Shown here: positions 16,819 through 25,020 of the stretch, in pieces
Layout of the letters: every line of letters begins with the position of its first letter
Position numbering within the stretch: position 1 is the first letter of the stretch
Origin: Bacteroidota bacterium
Lineage (GTDB): Bacteria; Bacteroidota; Bacteroidia; Bacteroidales; B18-G4
Assembly: GCA_013202965.1 (NCBI GenBank)
Contig: JABMQZ010000127.1
Coordinates: 1 to 39,800, forward strand
DNA: 39,800 bases
Direction: 5' to 3'
Position numbers and translations under genes: made by a program
The notes under the pieces: model-generated
Databases searched by the model: none
Seen by the model: only the letters and a program-made list of their open reading frames with translations
Told to the model about the DNA's origin: nothing

Positions 16819-17176
16819 GTATAGATAGTCCATTTTGATAATAATAATAAAAAAAATATGATTTTTTTCTCCACAAAAATCGCATAAAAATCAGGATATT
16901 TTTTTAAGAATACATTAAAATGATCGTATTCAAAACAGTGTTTGTCAGCGGTATATCAACCAGAAAAACGAGGAGATGCCATATCGACCATCTAGATACG
17001 ACAATTATTTCAATAAGTCAAGAGCAAATAGTGTTTTTTTTAAACTTTTTTTAATTCATATTTGTTAGCTAATATTTGCATCACGACACAATACCGGAAG
17101 ACCTCGTGAAACTACTGACATAGTTGTACTTGCAAATAAATCTAATAAATGAATCTTTAATACTTTTTGTTTACGG
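16819..17176. other. AT-rich intergenic region upstream of dnaA
   Basis: 358 bp without a gene, with long A and T tracts. One near-match to a DnaA box (TTCTCCACA, 16867-16875, one mismatch from TTATCCACA) is visible, and no cluster of boxes. A dnaA promoter must lie here, but no clean TAnnTTTG was found at a sensible distance. TACTTTTTG at 17161-17169 has a 3-bp instead of 2-bp spacing and is too close to the start. I see no tRNA or clear small RNA. Confidence 0.5.
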
Positions 17177-18613
17177 ATGGAAAAGAAAGCCATTGAGGTA
17201 TGGGAAAACTGTCTTAAAATAATTAAGGACAATATCCATTACCAAAGTTATAAAACCTGGTTTGTTCCAATCCAACCAACTAAATTGGAAAACAACATTC
17301 TCACCATTCAGGTACCAAGTCAGTTTTTTTATGAATGGCTCGAAGAGCATTATATTAACCTTCTAAAGAAAACCATTAAAAATGAGTTGGGTCCGGAAGG
17401 CAGGCTGGAATACAGCATTATCATGGATAGCTCCTTCCAATCGGCAAACCCATATACCATTAATGTTCCTACATCAAATAAGGCAGCTGTCAAAAACCCG
17501 GCAGTTCCCATGCCCATTGACATTAACAAGAACGGCGCCAAGGAAATTCCCAACCCGTTTATCATCCCCGGACTGAAAAAGATCAAAGTAAATTCTCAGC
17601 TGGTCGATTCTTATTCCTTCGATAATTTCGTGGAGGGCGATTGCAACCGCCTTGCCAGATCTGCCGGATTTGCAGTTGCGGAAAACCCGGGAAAGACATC
17701 ATTCAACCCGCTGCTGATATATAGTGATGTCGGACTGGGAAAAACACACCTCGCCCATGCCATAGGCATTCAGGTAAAAACAAATTTCCCGGAAAAAACC
17801 GTACTGTATGTTCCCACAGAACAATTTATTGTACAGTATATCGATTCCGTCAGGAATAATAACCGGAATGATTTTGTACATTTCTATCAGATGATCGATG
17901 TACTCATCATAGACGACATACAGTTTCTCGCAGGAAAGGAAAAAACACAGGATGTCTTTTTCCATATCTTTAATCACCTGCATCAAAACAGTCAGCAAAT
18001 CGTGATCACCTCTGACAAGCCCCCGATAGAACTTAAGGGGATGGAACCGCGTCTGCTATCAAGGTTTAAATGGGGATTGGCAGCCGATCTGCAGGCACCC
18101 GACCTCGAAACCAGGATTGCCATCCTCCAGAAAAGACTTTACAATGACGGCATTGAGATGCCCGAGGAAGTCCTTGAATACCTGGCATACAGCATCAACA
18201 CCAATGTCAGGGAACTGGAAGGCGCAATGATCTCAATCCTTGCACAGTCATCCCTCAATAAAAAGGCCATTACCCTGGAACTTGCAAAACAGATGATCGA
18301 TAAGTTCGTTAAGAGCACAGCCAGGGAGATATCCATTGATTACATCCAAAAAGTTGTTTGCGACTATTTCAATATTTCACTGGATCTTATCAATTCCAAA
18401 ACCAGAAAGAGAGAGATCGTCCAGGCAAGGCAACTGGCCATGTTCTTTTCCAAAAAGCACACCAAAGCATCCCTGGCCACCATCGGACTCCATTGCGGCA
18501 ATAAAGACCATGCAACAGTGCTTCATGCATGCCGCACAGTAAATAATCTCATTGATACCGATAAGCAGTTCAGGATCTACGTGGAAGACCTTGATAAGAA
18601 GATCAAAATGTAG
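17177..18613 (+). CDS. dnaA: Chromosomal replication initiator DnaA
   Basis: DnaA binds oriC and melts DNA to start replication. The 478 residues show domain I (1-85, VWENCLKIIKDNI...YKTWFVPI), a linker (86-135), the AAA+ domain (about 140-355) with Walker B VLIIDDIQFL (242-251) and the arginine-containing EPRLLSRFKWG, and domain IV (about 370-478) with the DnaA signature GNKDHATVLHACRTV. The P-loop reads SDVGLGKT (183-190), so the first glycine of GxxxxGK[ST] is replaced by serine, while the essential GKT is intact. No dnaN follows, which fits many Bacteroidota where dnaA is not in a dnaA-dnaN operon. Confidence 0.97.
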   Translation: MEKKAIEVWENCLKIIKDNIHYQSYKTWFVPIQPTKLENNILTIQVPSQFFYEWLEEHYINLLKKTIKNELGPEGRLEYSIIMDSSFQSANPYTINVPTSNKAAVKNPAVPMPIDINKNGAKEIPNPFIIPGLKKIKVNSQLVDSYSFDNFVEGDCNRLARSAGFAVAENPGKTSFNPLLIYSDVGLGKTHLAHAIGIQVKTNFPEKTVLYVPTEQFIVQYIDSVRNNNRNDFVHFYQMIDVLIIDDIQFLAGKEKTQDVFFHIFNHLHQNSQQIVITSDKPPIELKGMEPRLLSRFKWGLAADLQAPDLETRIAILQKRLYNDGIEMPEEVLEYLAYSINTNVRELEGAMISILAQSSLNKKAITLELAKQMIDKFVKSTAREISIDYIQKVVCDYFNISLDLINSKTRKREIVQARQLAMFFSKKHTKASLATIGLHCGNKDHATVLHACRTVNNLIDTDKQFRIYVEDLDKKIKM

Positions 18614-18667
18614 AAGATTTCACACTGCTTTTAACAAAACTCTTCTGAACCACTCAAATCTTATCCC

Positions 18668-19123
18668 ATGAAAATCTTATTCGTTTGTCTTGGAAATATT
18701 TGTCGTTCCCCCCTGGCTGAAGGTATCTTAAGAAAAAAACTCAATGATCAGCAGATTGCAGGAATCATTCATTCCGCAGGATTTGAACCTTATCATGAAG
18801 GCCAGCATTCTGATCCGAGATCGATCACAACAGCACGCAAACATGATATTGACATCTCAAACAAGCTTGCCAGGCTGTTTAGCGTAAACGATTTTGATAT
18901 TTACGACAGGATCTTTGTGATGGATGCCAGGAACTATGCGGACGTAATGCATGTTGCACGCAATGAAGAAGACAGAAACAAGGTGGATTTCCTCCTGAAC
19001 CAGCTGAATGCAGGTTCAAACGATGAGGTACCTGATCCCTATTACGGTGGTGCCGATGGCTTCGACAAAGTATATACGATGATGGACGAAGCCTGTGATC
19101 GTATTGTCGGCTTATTTTCTTAA
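18668..19123 (+). CDS. Low-molecular-weight protein-tyrosine phosphatase
   Basis: 151 residues, the usual length of this family. The catalytic P-loop CLGNICRS (7-14; nucleophile C7, R13) is at the extreme N-terminus and the general-acid motif DPYYGG is near residue 121, both consensus. Such enzymes remove phosphate from phosphotyrosine and can reverse BY-kinase signalling in exopolysaccharide export. No BY-kinase is in the window. It starts 54 bp after dnaA and is followed 20 bp later by the PLP enzyme, so co-transcription is possible. Confidence 0.94.
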   Translation: MKILFVCLGNICRSPLAEGILRKKLNDQQIAGIIHSAGFEPYHEGQHSDPRSITTARKHDIDISNKLARLFSVNDFDIYDRIFVMDARNYADVMHVARNEEDRNKVDFLLNQLNAGSNDEVPDPYYGGADGFDKVYTMMDEACDRIVGLFS

Positions 19124-19143
19124 ATTCGTATTCAAATTACACC

Positions 19144-20100
19144 ATGCCAGTTCCTGATCTGCATACAATCATGGATGCTGCAGAACGCATCAAACCACTC
19201 ATTCACAGGACGCCACTCATGCGTAGTGCCGGGATCAATAAATTGCTGGGTACTGAAATTATATTCAAGTGTGAAAACCTGCAGAAAGCCGGTTCCTTCA
19301 AATCGAGGGGTGCCTGCAATGCCGTATTTTCACTGGATGCCGGGCAGATGAGAAAAGGTGTTGGAACACATTCTTCCGGCAACCATGCACAGGCACTGGC
19401 CAGGGCAGCATCCCTGAGAAACATGGATGCATATATTGTTATGCCCGAAACATCACCGCAGGTGAAAGTAAAGGGTGTCATGGGATATGGTGGCAGGATC
19501 ACCTTTTGCAAGCCTACTTTGCAGGCAAGAGAAGATGCCTTAAAGGAGATCATCAAGAGTACCGGAGCCCTTGAGGTCCATCCCTATAATGATTACAGGA
19601 TCATTGCCGGACAGGCTACTGCAGCCCTGGAGCTCATTGAAGAGGCAGGAGAAGTTGACATTATGATGGCTCCGGTAGGCGGTGGAGGATTACTCAGCGG
19701 CACGGCCCTGATCACTAAATATGTCAGCAGGAACTGCCTGGTTATTGCAGCTGAACCGGAGAAGGCAAATGATGCTTATCGCTCTTTTCATGAAGGAAGG
19801 TTCATCCCATCAGAAAATCCAAAAACCATTGCGGATGGCTTACTCACATCTTTGGGATCCCTGACATTTCCAATCATAACAGAATATGTTGACGATATTG
19901 TTACAGTGAGCGAAGAAGGGATCATAAGTGCCATGCGCCTGATATGGGAGAGGATGAAAATTATCATAGAACCATCGTCCGCAGTACCACTTGCAGCAAT
20001 TATTGAAAACAAGCTGGATGTAAAAAACAAGCGCATCGGCATCATACTTTCCGGAGGAAACATAGACCTGGACCGATTGCCCTGGTCTGCTCACGCCTAA
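19144..20100 (+). CDS. PLP-dependent threonine/serine dehydratase (catabolic IlvA-like) or serine racemase
   Basis: 318 residues of fold-type II PLP enzyme. The PLP lysine is K53 in GSFKSRGA, the substrate loop is SSGNHAQA (about 79-86), and the phosphate-binding glycine loop GGGGLLSG lies near 179-186. There is no C-terminal ACT regulatory domain, so it is not the feedback-regulated biosynthetic IlvA but a short catabolic type, which deaminates threonine or serine. Serine racemases share this architecture and cannot be excluded by eye. The gene lies between the phosphatase and an RsmI-like methylase in a tight run. Confidence 0.87.
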   Translation: MPVPDLHTIMDAAERIKPLIHRTPLMRSAGINKLLGTEIIFKCENLQKAGSFKSRGACNAVFSLDAGQMRKGVGTHSSGNHAQALARAASLRNMDAYIVMPETSPQVKVKGVMGYGGRITFCKPTLQAREDALKEIIKSTGALEVHPYNDYRIIAGQATAALELIEEAGEVDIMMAPVGGGGLLSGTALITKYVSRNCLVIAAEPEKANDAYRSFHEGRFIPSENPKTIADGLLTSLGSLTFPIITEYVDDIVTVSEEGIISAMRLIWERMKIIIEPSSAVPLAAIIENKLDVKNKRIGIILSGGNIDLDRLPWSAHA

Positions 20101-20110
20101 ACATCATGCT

Positions 20111-20824
20111 ATGAATCAAAAGAAAGGCAAGATCTATCTCATCCCAACACTGCTCGGTGATACACAGCTGACAGATGTTCTGCCGGACGGGATCAGGGGA
20201 ATCCTCGCCGGCATCAGACATTTTGCTGTGGAAGACCTGCGTTCCGCCAGGCGGTTTTTAAAGAAAATCGATAAGCAAACGGATATTGACAGCCTGCACT
20301 TTCAATTGCTAAATGAACACAGCAAACTGGAAGATATCTCCCTGTTATTACAGCCCCTGTTAAAAGGAAATGACCTTGGTGTCATGTCTGAAGCAGGCAC
20401 TCCCTGTATTGCTGATCCGGGATCCTTGCTGGTTTCCATGGCTCATGAGAAAGGGATCAGGATTGTACCCTTAACAGGGCCTTCCTCCCTCATCCTCGCC
20501 CTGATGGCATCCGGGTTTAACGGACAAAATTTTGTTTTTCACGGCTATCTTCCTGTGGAGAGGCGAAGCCGGTCAGCAGCGATCAGGCAGTTGGAGAATG
20601 CGGCTTACCGTAACGACCAAACTCAGATATTCATTGAAACACCATACAGAAACATGCAAATGTTCGATGCGATCATTGAAAGCTGCAGCCCGGAGACACG
20701 TCTGTGTATAGCCGCTAATCTTACCACTGATGATGAAATGATCCGTACACGGCAAATCTCCGGGTGGAAGAAAAAACCACCTGCCATTCATAAGCAGCCG
20801 GCGGTGTTTTTGATATACAAGTAG
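20111..20824 (+). CDS. RsmI-like SAM-dependent methyltransferase, short form
   Basis: A 237-residue tetrapyrrole-methylase-fold protein. It has SEAGTPCIADPG (93-104), LTGPSS (121-126) and GFNGQNFVFHGYLP (135-148), as in RsmI, the 16S rRNA C1402 2'-O-methyltransferase. The start, IYLIPTLLGDTQLTDVLP, differs from the usual LVPTPIGNL[E/G]D, and the chain is about 50 residues shorter, lacking the C-terminal extension of E. coli RsmI. It is therefore best called a paralogue of uncertain target. The start ATG follows the previous stop by 10 bp. Confidence 0.85.
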   Translation: MNQKKGKIYLIPTLLGDTQLTDVLPDGIRGILAGIRHFAVEDLRSARRFLKKIDKQTDIDSLHFQLLNEHSKLEDISLLLQPLLKGNDLGVMSEAGTPCIADPGSLLVSMAHEKGIRIVPLTGPSSLILALMASGFNGQNFVFHGYLPVERRSRSAAIRQLENAAYRNDQTQIFIETPYRNMQMFDAIIESCSPETRLCIAANLTTDDEMIRTRQISGWKKKPPAIHKQPAVFLIYK

Positions 20825-20932
20825 GCGGTGGGCGATGGGCTGTGGGCAAAAGGGTGTTGAAGTTGGTTTTGGAATTAGAAATCAGATATCAGAAATAAAT
20901 CAAAATTTCCCAATCTAAAATCCAACATCCTA

Positions 20933-20948
20933 TCGACAATCGACAATC
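20933..20948. repeat. Heptamer tandem repeat (TCGACAA x2)
   Basis: Two exact copies abut the stop codon of the SlyD-like gene, in the convergent space after the RsmI-like gene. This space also carries GGGCGATGGGCTGTGGGC at 20828-20845, another repetitive motif. Confidence 0.65.
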
Positions 20949-21446
20949 CTAATGTTCGCCATCATGCACATGCTCGTGCTCAATCTCTTCAGAAGTAGCT
21001 TTACGAACAGCAACTATTTCTCCTTTAAAAAAGAGATCCTTGCCTGCAAGCGGATGATTGAAATCCATCCTGACCTTATCATCAGTGATTTTCAGGACCT
21101 TGCCCATAAGTGTGTGTCCTTCATCGTTTTGCATAGGGATATCGTTCCCAATAAACAATATATTGTCATCAATCTTTCCATCGACCTCAAAGATATTCTT
21201 ATCAAGTTCCATTAAGGCGTCTTCGCGGGTCGGTCCGTAAGCATCATTGCTCTTTAGTTGAAAAGAATAATCAGCACCCATTTCCAGCCCTGTAATATGC
21301 TCTTCAAATTTCGGCAATAAAAATCCGGAACCAAACAGGAACACAAAAGGCTTGTCCTTATCCACTTCCTGTATCATTAATCCCTTCTCGTCATTCTCTG
21401 TCAATGTGTATGTCATAGAAACCACTGTACTATTTGCTATCTTCAT
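20949..21446 (-). CDS. slyD: FKBP-type peptidyl-prolyl isomerase, SlyD-like
   Basis: 165 residues with the SlyD layout: an FKBP half (1-70) starting VVSMTYTL, with FLFGSGFLLPKFEEHITGLE, an inserted insert-in-flap chaperone domain (about 72-128, YGPTREDALMEL and GNDIPMQNDEGH), and a return to the FKBP fold (MDFNHPLAGKDLFFKGEI). The C-terminal tail is histidine/acid rich (EHEHVHDGEH), suggesting metal binding as in SlyD. It catalyses proline cis-trans isomerisation in the cytosol and may support metalloenzyme assembly. It diverges from the ABC transporter genes across a 173-bp AT-rich spacer. Confidence 0.93.
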   Translation of the reverse strand: MKIANSTVVSMTYTLTENDEKGLMIQEVDKDKPFVFLFGSGFLLPKFEEHITGLEMGADYSFQLKSNDAYGPTREDALMELDKNIFEVDGKIDDNILFIGNDIPMQNDEGHTLMGKVLKITDDKVRMDFNHPLAGKDLFFKGEIVAVRKATSEEIEHEHVHDGEH

Positions 21447-21619
21447 ATGATTTTTTTTAATGTTTTAAACCTGATAACTATTTGGCACGAAATTAATATT
21501 ATTAGTAACAATGTTCATAATTTCATGAGGATTTTTGTAATTAATCACATGAATTTACGTCTTATATTTATATTATTGCAATAAACATTGAATATATCAT
21601 TCGTTAAAATACAGCAGTC

Positions 21620-22516
21620 TTGGAAGAAACTGTATTAAATATTCAACATCTGTCAAAGAATTATGGCAGGATCAGGGCTGTGGATGATCTGTCGCTGGAT
21701 GTGCATAAAGGCAATGTATACGGTGTTCTTGGGCCTAATGGGAGCGGGAAGACAACCACTTTAGGCATTATATTATCGGTGATCAATCCCAGCGCTGGAG
21801 AATTTTCATGGTTCGGTAAAACTCCATCCAAAGAAACCAGAAAGCACATCGGGGCCATTCTCGAAGTCCCCATATTTTACCCTTATCTGTCGGGGGAGAA
21901 GAATCTGAAGATCGTCGCAGATATCAAAAACTGCTCATACGATGGCATAGCTGAAGTACTTCAAACAGTTGATCTTACGGAAAGAAAAAATAGCAAATTC
22001 AGGACCTACTCACTGGGGATGAAGCAACGGCTGGCAATAGCAGCAGCACTTATCGGTGACCCGGAGGTACTTATCTTTGATGAACCCACCAATGGCCTTG
22101 ACCCACAGGGAATCGCCGAAATACGTGAACTTATTCTGAAGATTGCCGCGCTTGGCAAGACCATCATCCTCGCCAGCCATTTGCTGGACGAAGTTCAGAA
22201 AACATGCTCCCACCTTGTAATCCTGGATAAAGGAAAAGACCTCTTTGCAGGTAAGGTTACAGAACTGATTGCTGCCCCCATGCAGGTGGAAGTAGGAGCT
22301 GAAAATATGGAAGAACTGGAAAAGTACCTGAATGAAAATGAGAATGTAATCGGAATCGAAAAAGAAAACATGATTCTGGTAGTTAAACTGAAGGAAGGAT
22401 ATGAGGGCGCTGCATTGAATGAATTTCTTTTCTCAAAAGGAGTTCCCATTACCCATCTGAGTGCACGTAAAAAAAGCCTTGAAAAATACTTCCTTGAATT
22501 ATTGTCAGAAAAATGA
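21620..22516 (+). CDS. ABC transporter ATP-binding protein (ABC-2 type)
   Basis: 298 residues of ABC ATPase: Walker A GPNGSGKT (38-45), Q-loop region, signature YSLGMKQRL, Walker B VLIFDEPTNGLDP and an H-loop in ILASHLLDEV. A C-terminal extension of about 80 residues is typical of drug/lantibiotic-type ABC-2 ATPases. The start must be TTG at 21620: an in-frame TAA lies at 21605-21607, and the first internal ATG is beyond the Walker A. The ATGA overlap with the permease gene shows translational coupling. The transported substrate is unknown. Confidence 0.94.
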   Translation: MEETVLNIQHLSKNYGRIRAVDDLSLDVHKGNVYGVLGPNGSGKTTTLGIILSVINPSAGEFSWFGKTPSKETRKHIGAILEVPIFYPYLSGEKNLKIVADIKNCSYDGIAEVLQTVDLTERKNSKFRTYSLGMKQRLAIAAALIGDPEVLIFDEPTNGLDPQGIAEIRELILKIAALGKTIILASHLLDEVQKTCSHLVILDKGKDLFAGKVTELIAAPMQVEVGAENMEELEKYLNENENVIGIEKENMILVVKLKEGYEGAALNEFLFSKGVPITHLSARKKSLEKYFLELLSEK

Positions 22517-23316
22517 TCAGACTTTTAAAAATAGAATTCAAGAAAATTTCCGGCAACAGAACCTTCTGGATACTTTCAGGCTTGTACGCCCTGCTGATAA
22601 TATTATTTTTCTTCGGCATACAGAGTGTCATTGATGATCTTGCAGAAGAAGCCAATAAGAAAAGCCCCATACCTCTTCCGGGCCTAAGCGCCTATAGTTT
22701 GCCCGATATCTGGCATAACCTGACGTATATTGCCGGTTATTTCAAAATCTTTCTTGCTGTGATCGTGATCATCCTGATCACCAATGAATACTCCTATAAA
22801 ACAATACGACAGAATGTGATCAGCGGTTTTAGCCGTTGGGATTTTCTTAAGAGTAAATTATTAACTATTGGTGTAATTTCGATTGCGGCCACCATACTGG
22901 TATTCATCATTGGGCTTATCCTTGGCATGCTAAACACCGATGATATTACTGCGGCAAAGATGTTTGGAAAAACTGAATTTCTGCTTGCCTATTTCCTGGA
23001 GATCTACGCCTTTTTGACCTTTGCATTCTTTATCGGTTTCCTGGTAAAAAGATCCGGCTTAGCCATAGGCCTGTTGCTCTTGTATTACTACATCCTTGAG
23101 CCGGTTGCCAGGTATAAACTGCCTGATGAAGTTGGCAACTATTTCCCCAAAAAAGCCATCGGAACCCTCATTGACATTCCCAACACATCCATCATGCGGC
23201 TTTTCGGCGTTGAGTTTCAGGATTATATCAGCCCCCTTGATGCACTGGTGGTTGTTGCATATATTCTGCTGTTCGGTGGATTATCCTACTGGATATTAAT
23301 AAAACGGGATCTCTGA
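22513..23316 (+). CDS. ABC-2 type transporter permease
   Basis: 267 residues with about six hydrophobic spans. The opening MIRLLKIEFKKISGNRTFWI and the motif NEYSYKTIRQNVISGFSRWDF (a cytoplasmic loop) are characteristic of ABC-2 permeases. It partners the ATPase encoded immediately upstream (4-bp overlap). A single permease plus ATPase suggests a homodimeric or heteromeric exporter. Nothing indicates the substrate. Confidence 0.9.
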   Translation: MIRLLKIEFKKISGNRTFWILSGLYALLIILFFFGIQSVIDDLAEEANKKSPIPLPGLSAYSLPDIWHNLTYIAGYFKIFLAVIVIILITNEYSYKTIRQNVISGFSRWDFLKSKLLTIGVISIAATILVFIIGLILGMLNTDDITAAKMFGKTEFLLAYFLEIYAFLTFAFFIGFLVKRSGLAIGLLLLYYYILEPVARYKLPDEVGNYFPKKAIGTLIDIPNTSIMRLFGVEFQDYISPLDALVVVAYILLFGGLSYWILIKRDL

Positions 23317-23366
23317 TCTTTGTTTTTAGTATCTTTATAATCAATGAATCATATTAACATAAATGA

Positions 23367-23738
23367 ATGATTATGAACAAACGTCATGTCTACCTGCTTG
23401 GTATTTCGGCAGTGATCATTGCATCATCATTGCTATTGCTGGCTTTTAAGCCCGCATCAAACGGAGATGGAACCTATGCAACTATGCGGATATATGAAAA
23501 TTTTTCCGTTGTCAGCTCTAAGATTGTGATCACATATGCGAATGAGGAAAGTGAGATCATAGAGCTGGGGCCATTCAAATATAATGACCAATATATGACA
23601 GACAATAATCTTGTCATTAACAAAGCCATGAACAACATGGCAGATAAAGGTTACAGGCTTGTAAGTTCAAGCAGCAGCGGGAAGGTCAACTCGAACAAGT
23701 CGATGAAGATATCTACTCATATTTTCGAGAGACATTGA
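23367..23738 (+). CDS. Small exported or membrane-anchored protein, DUF4177-like
   Basis: A 123-residue protein with one N-terminal hydrophobic segment (YLLGISAVIIASSLLLLAF), then a soluble domain of about 95 residues. The pattern of LVINKAMNNMADKGYRLVSSSSS followed by ISTHIFER resembles DUF4177-type small domains, where a helix ending GWELVS precedes a final strand. This is a resemblance, not a firm assignment. The start may be the ATG at 23367 or the one at 23373. It follows the permease gene by 50 bp on the same strand. Function unknown. Confidence 0.65.
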   Translation: MIMNKRHVYLLGISAVIIASSLLLLAFKPASNGDGTYATMRIYENFSVVSSKIVITYANEESEIIELGPFKYNDQYMTDNNLVINKAMNNMADKGYRLVSSSSSGKVNSNKSMKISTHIFERH

Positions 23739-23778
23739 AACTGCTGAAAAAAATACGCATCCTTTAGGCGGAAATAAA

Positions 23779-25020
23779 TCAGGCAGCATGCATCCCTGTC
23801 AGCGCCTGCAATCGCTTCAGGAGTGGCGGATGGGAATAATAAAAGAATACATATACCGGATGTGGCCGCAGGTTACTGAGGTTATTCACCGACAGCTTTT
23901 TGAGTGCATCGGAAAGGGCAACAGGATCATAGTTCTCTCCTGAAAAACGATCAGCCGTAAATTCATTCTTCCGTGATATGGTGTTCATCACTAAACCAAG
24001 CAGGAGGGACAAAGGTGAATAGAGCAAGCCAAAGGCGATAAGGCCCATATGAAAACTTGCCTGGCTGGCCCCCAGCGCCTCAGAAAGAACAGGATTCCCA
24101 ATGAAACGGGAAAGGATAAACAGCATCAGGCCGGTTTGGAGTATCGAGAGTATCATCCCGCTTAACGTATGTTTCTTTTTATAGTGGCCTACTTCATGAG
24201 CCAACACGGAAACCAGTTCTTCTATTGTATGATCTTTGATCAGTGTATCATATAGGACGATCCGCTTTTTGGCACCCAAACCGGTAAAATATGCATTCGC
24301 CTTGCTGCTGCGTTTTGATCCGTCGATCACATATATGTTATTGAGTTTGAAACTGGTTTTCTTTGAAAAAGCCTCGATCGCATCTCTCAGTTCACCTTCT
24401 TCCAATGGTTTTTGTTTATTAAAGAGCGGAACGATCAGATTTGAATAGAACATGCTCATAAAGATCATAAATCCACTGATCAGGCCCCATGTAATCAGCC
24501 AGAAATACGCTCCTGAAACCATGTATATCCAGACCACCAGCGAAAGCAATCCACCACCGATGATTGCACCAAGAAGCAAGCCTTTGAGTTTATCTGAAAT
24601 ATATGTCTTTACCGTAGTCTTGTTAAATCCAAACTTCTCCTCAATGACAAATGTAGCATAGATAGAAAAAGGCAGCGACAGAAGATCAGAGGCAAGGGCA
24701 AGAACACCGAAAAACAGCAGCGACATCAGGATAGGATGTTCTGTCACGGACCATACTTCACGGTCGAGAAAGGCAAAACCACCCAGAAAAAGCATGAGCA
24801 TCATCGCCAAAAAGGAAAGCGTGTCAGCATATATTGAAAAACGCGTATTGGTACGTGTATACTCCTGTGATTTCTTGTATTTATCTGCATCGTAAATACC
24901 TTCCAGTTCTTCAGGAAGTTTGTTGCTCCACAACAGGCTATTGAGATAATCCAGAAGACGTTCGAGAAAATAATCAAACAACAGGATCGCAACAATAATA
25001 TAAAAGATCACTTCTGCCAT
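23779..25020 (-). CDS. M48-family metalloprotease, Ste24/CAAX-protease-like
   Basis: A 413-residue integral membrane zinc protease with the Ste24 (CAAX prenyl protease 1) layout. It has several membrane segments, NAYFTG at 242-247, the zinc motif HEVGH at 275-279 and a downstream EFTADRFS with the third zinc ligand. The start ATG at 25018-25020 shares one base with the upstream stop (TAATG), so translation is probably coupled to the vWA membrane protein. Bacterial homologues act in membrane protein quality control. The actual substrate is unknown, since bacteria lack CAAX prenylation. Confidence 0.93.
   Translation of the reverse strand: MAEVIFYIIVAILLFDYFLERLLDYLNSLLWSNKLPEELEGIYDADKYKKSQEYTRTNTRFSIYADTLSFLAMMLMLFLGGFAFLDREVWSVTEHPILMSLLFFGVLALASDLLSLPFSIYATFVIEEKFGFNKTTVKTYISDKLKGLLLGAIIGGGLLSLVVWIYMVSGAYFWLITWGLISGFMIFMSMFYSNLIVPLFNKQKPLEEGELRDAIEAFSKKTSFKLNNIYVIDGSKRSSKANAYFTGLGAKKRIVLYDTLIKDHTIEELVSVLAHEVGHYKKKHTLSGMILSILQTGLMLFILSRFIGNPVLSEALGASQASFHMGLIAFGLLYSPLSLLLGLVMNTISRKNEFTADRFSGENYDPVALSDALKKLSVNNLSNLRPHPVYVFFYYSHPPLLKRLQALTGMHAA

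Noticed and set aside
16819-17176. Possible replication origin upstream of dnaA
   Set aside because: Only one imperfect DnaA box is visible. Most genes up to dnaA read rightwards into it and the right half reads leftwards, so there is no divergent strand switch typical of an origin. A GC-skew plot of the whole chromosome would be decisive.
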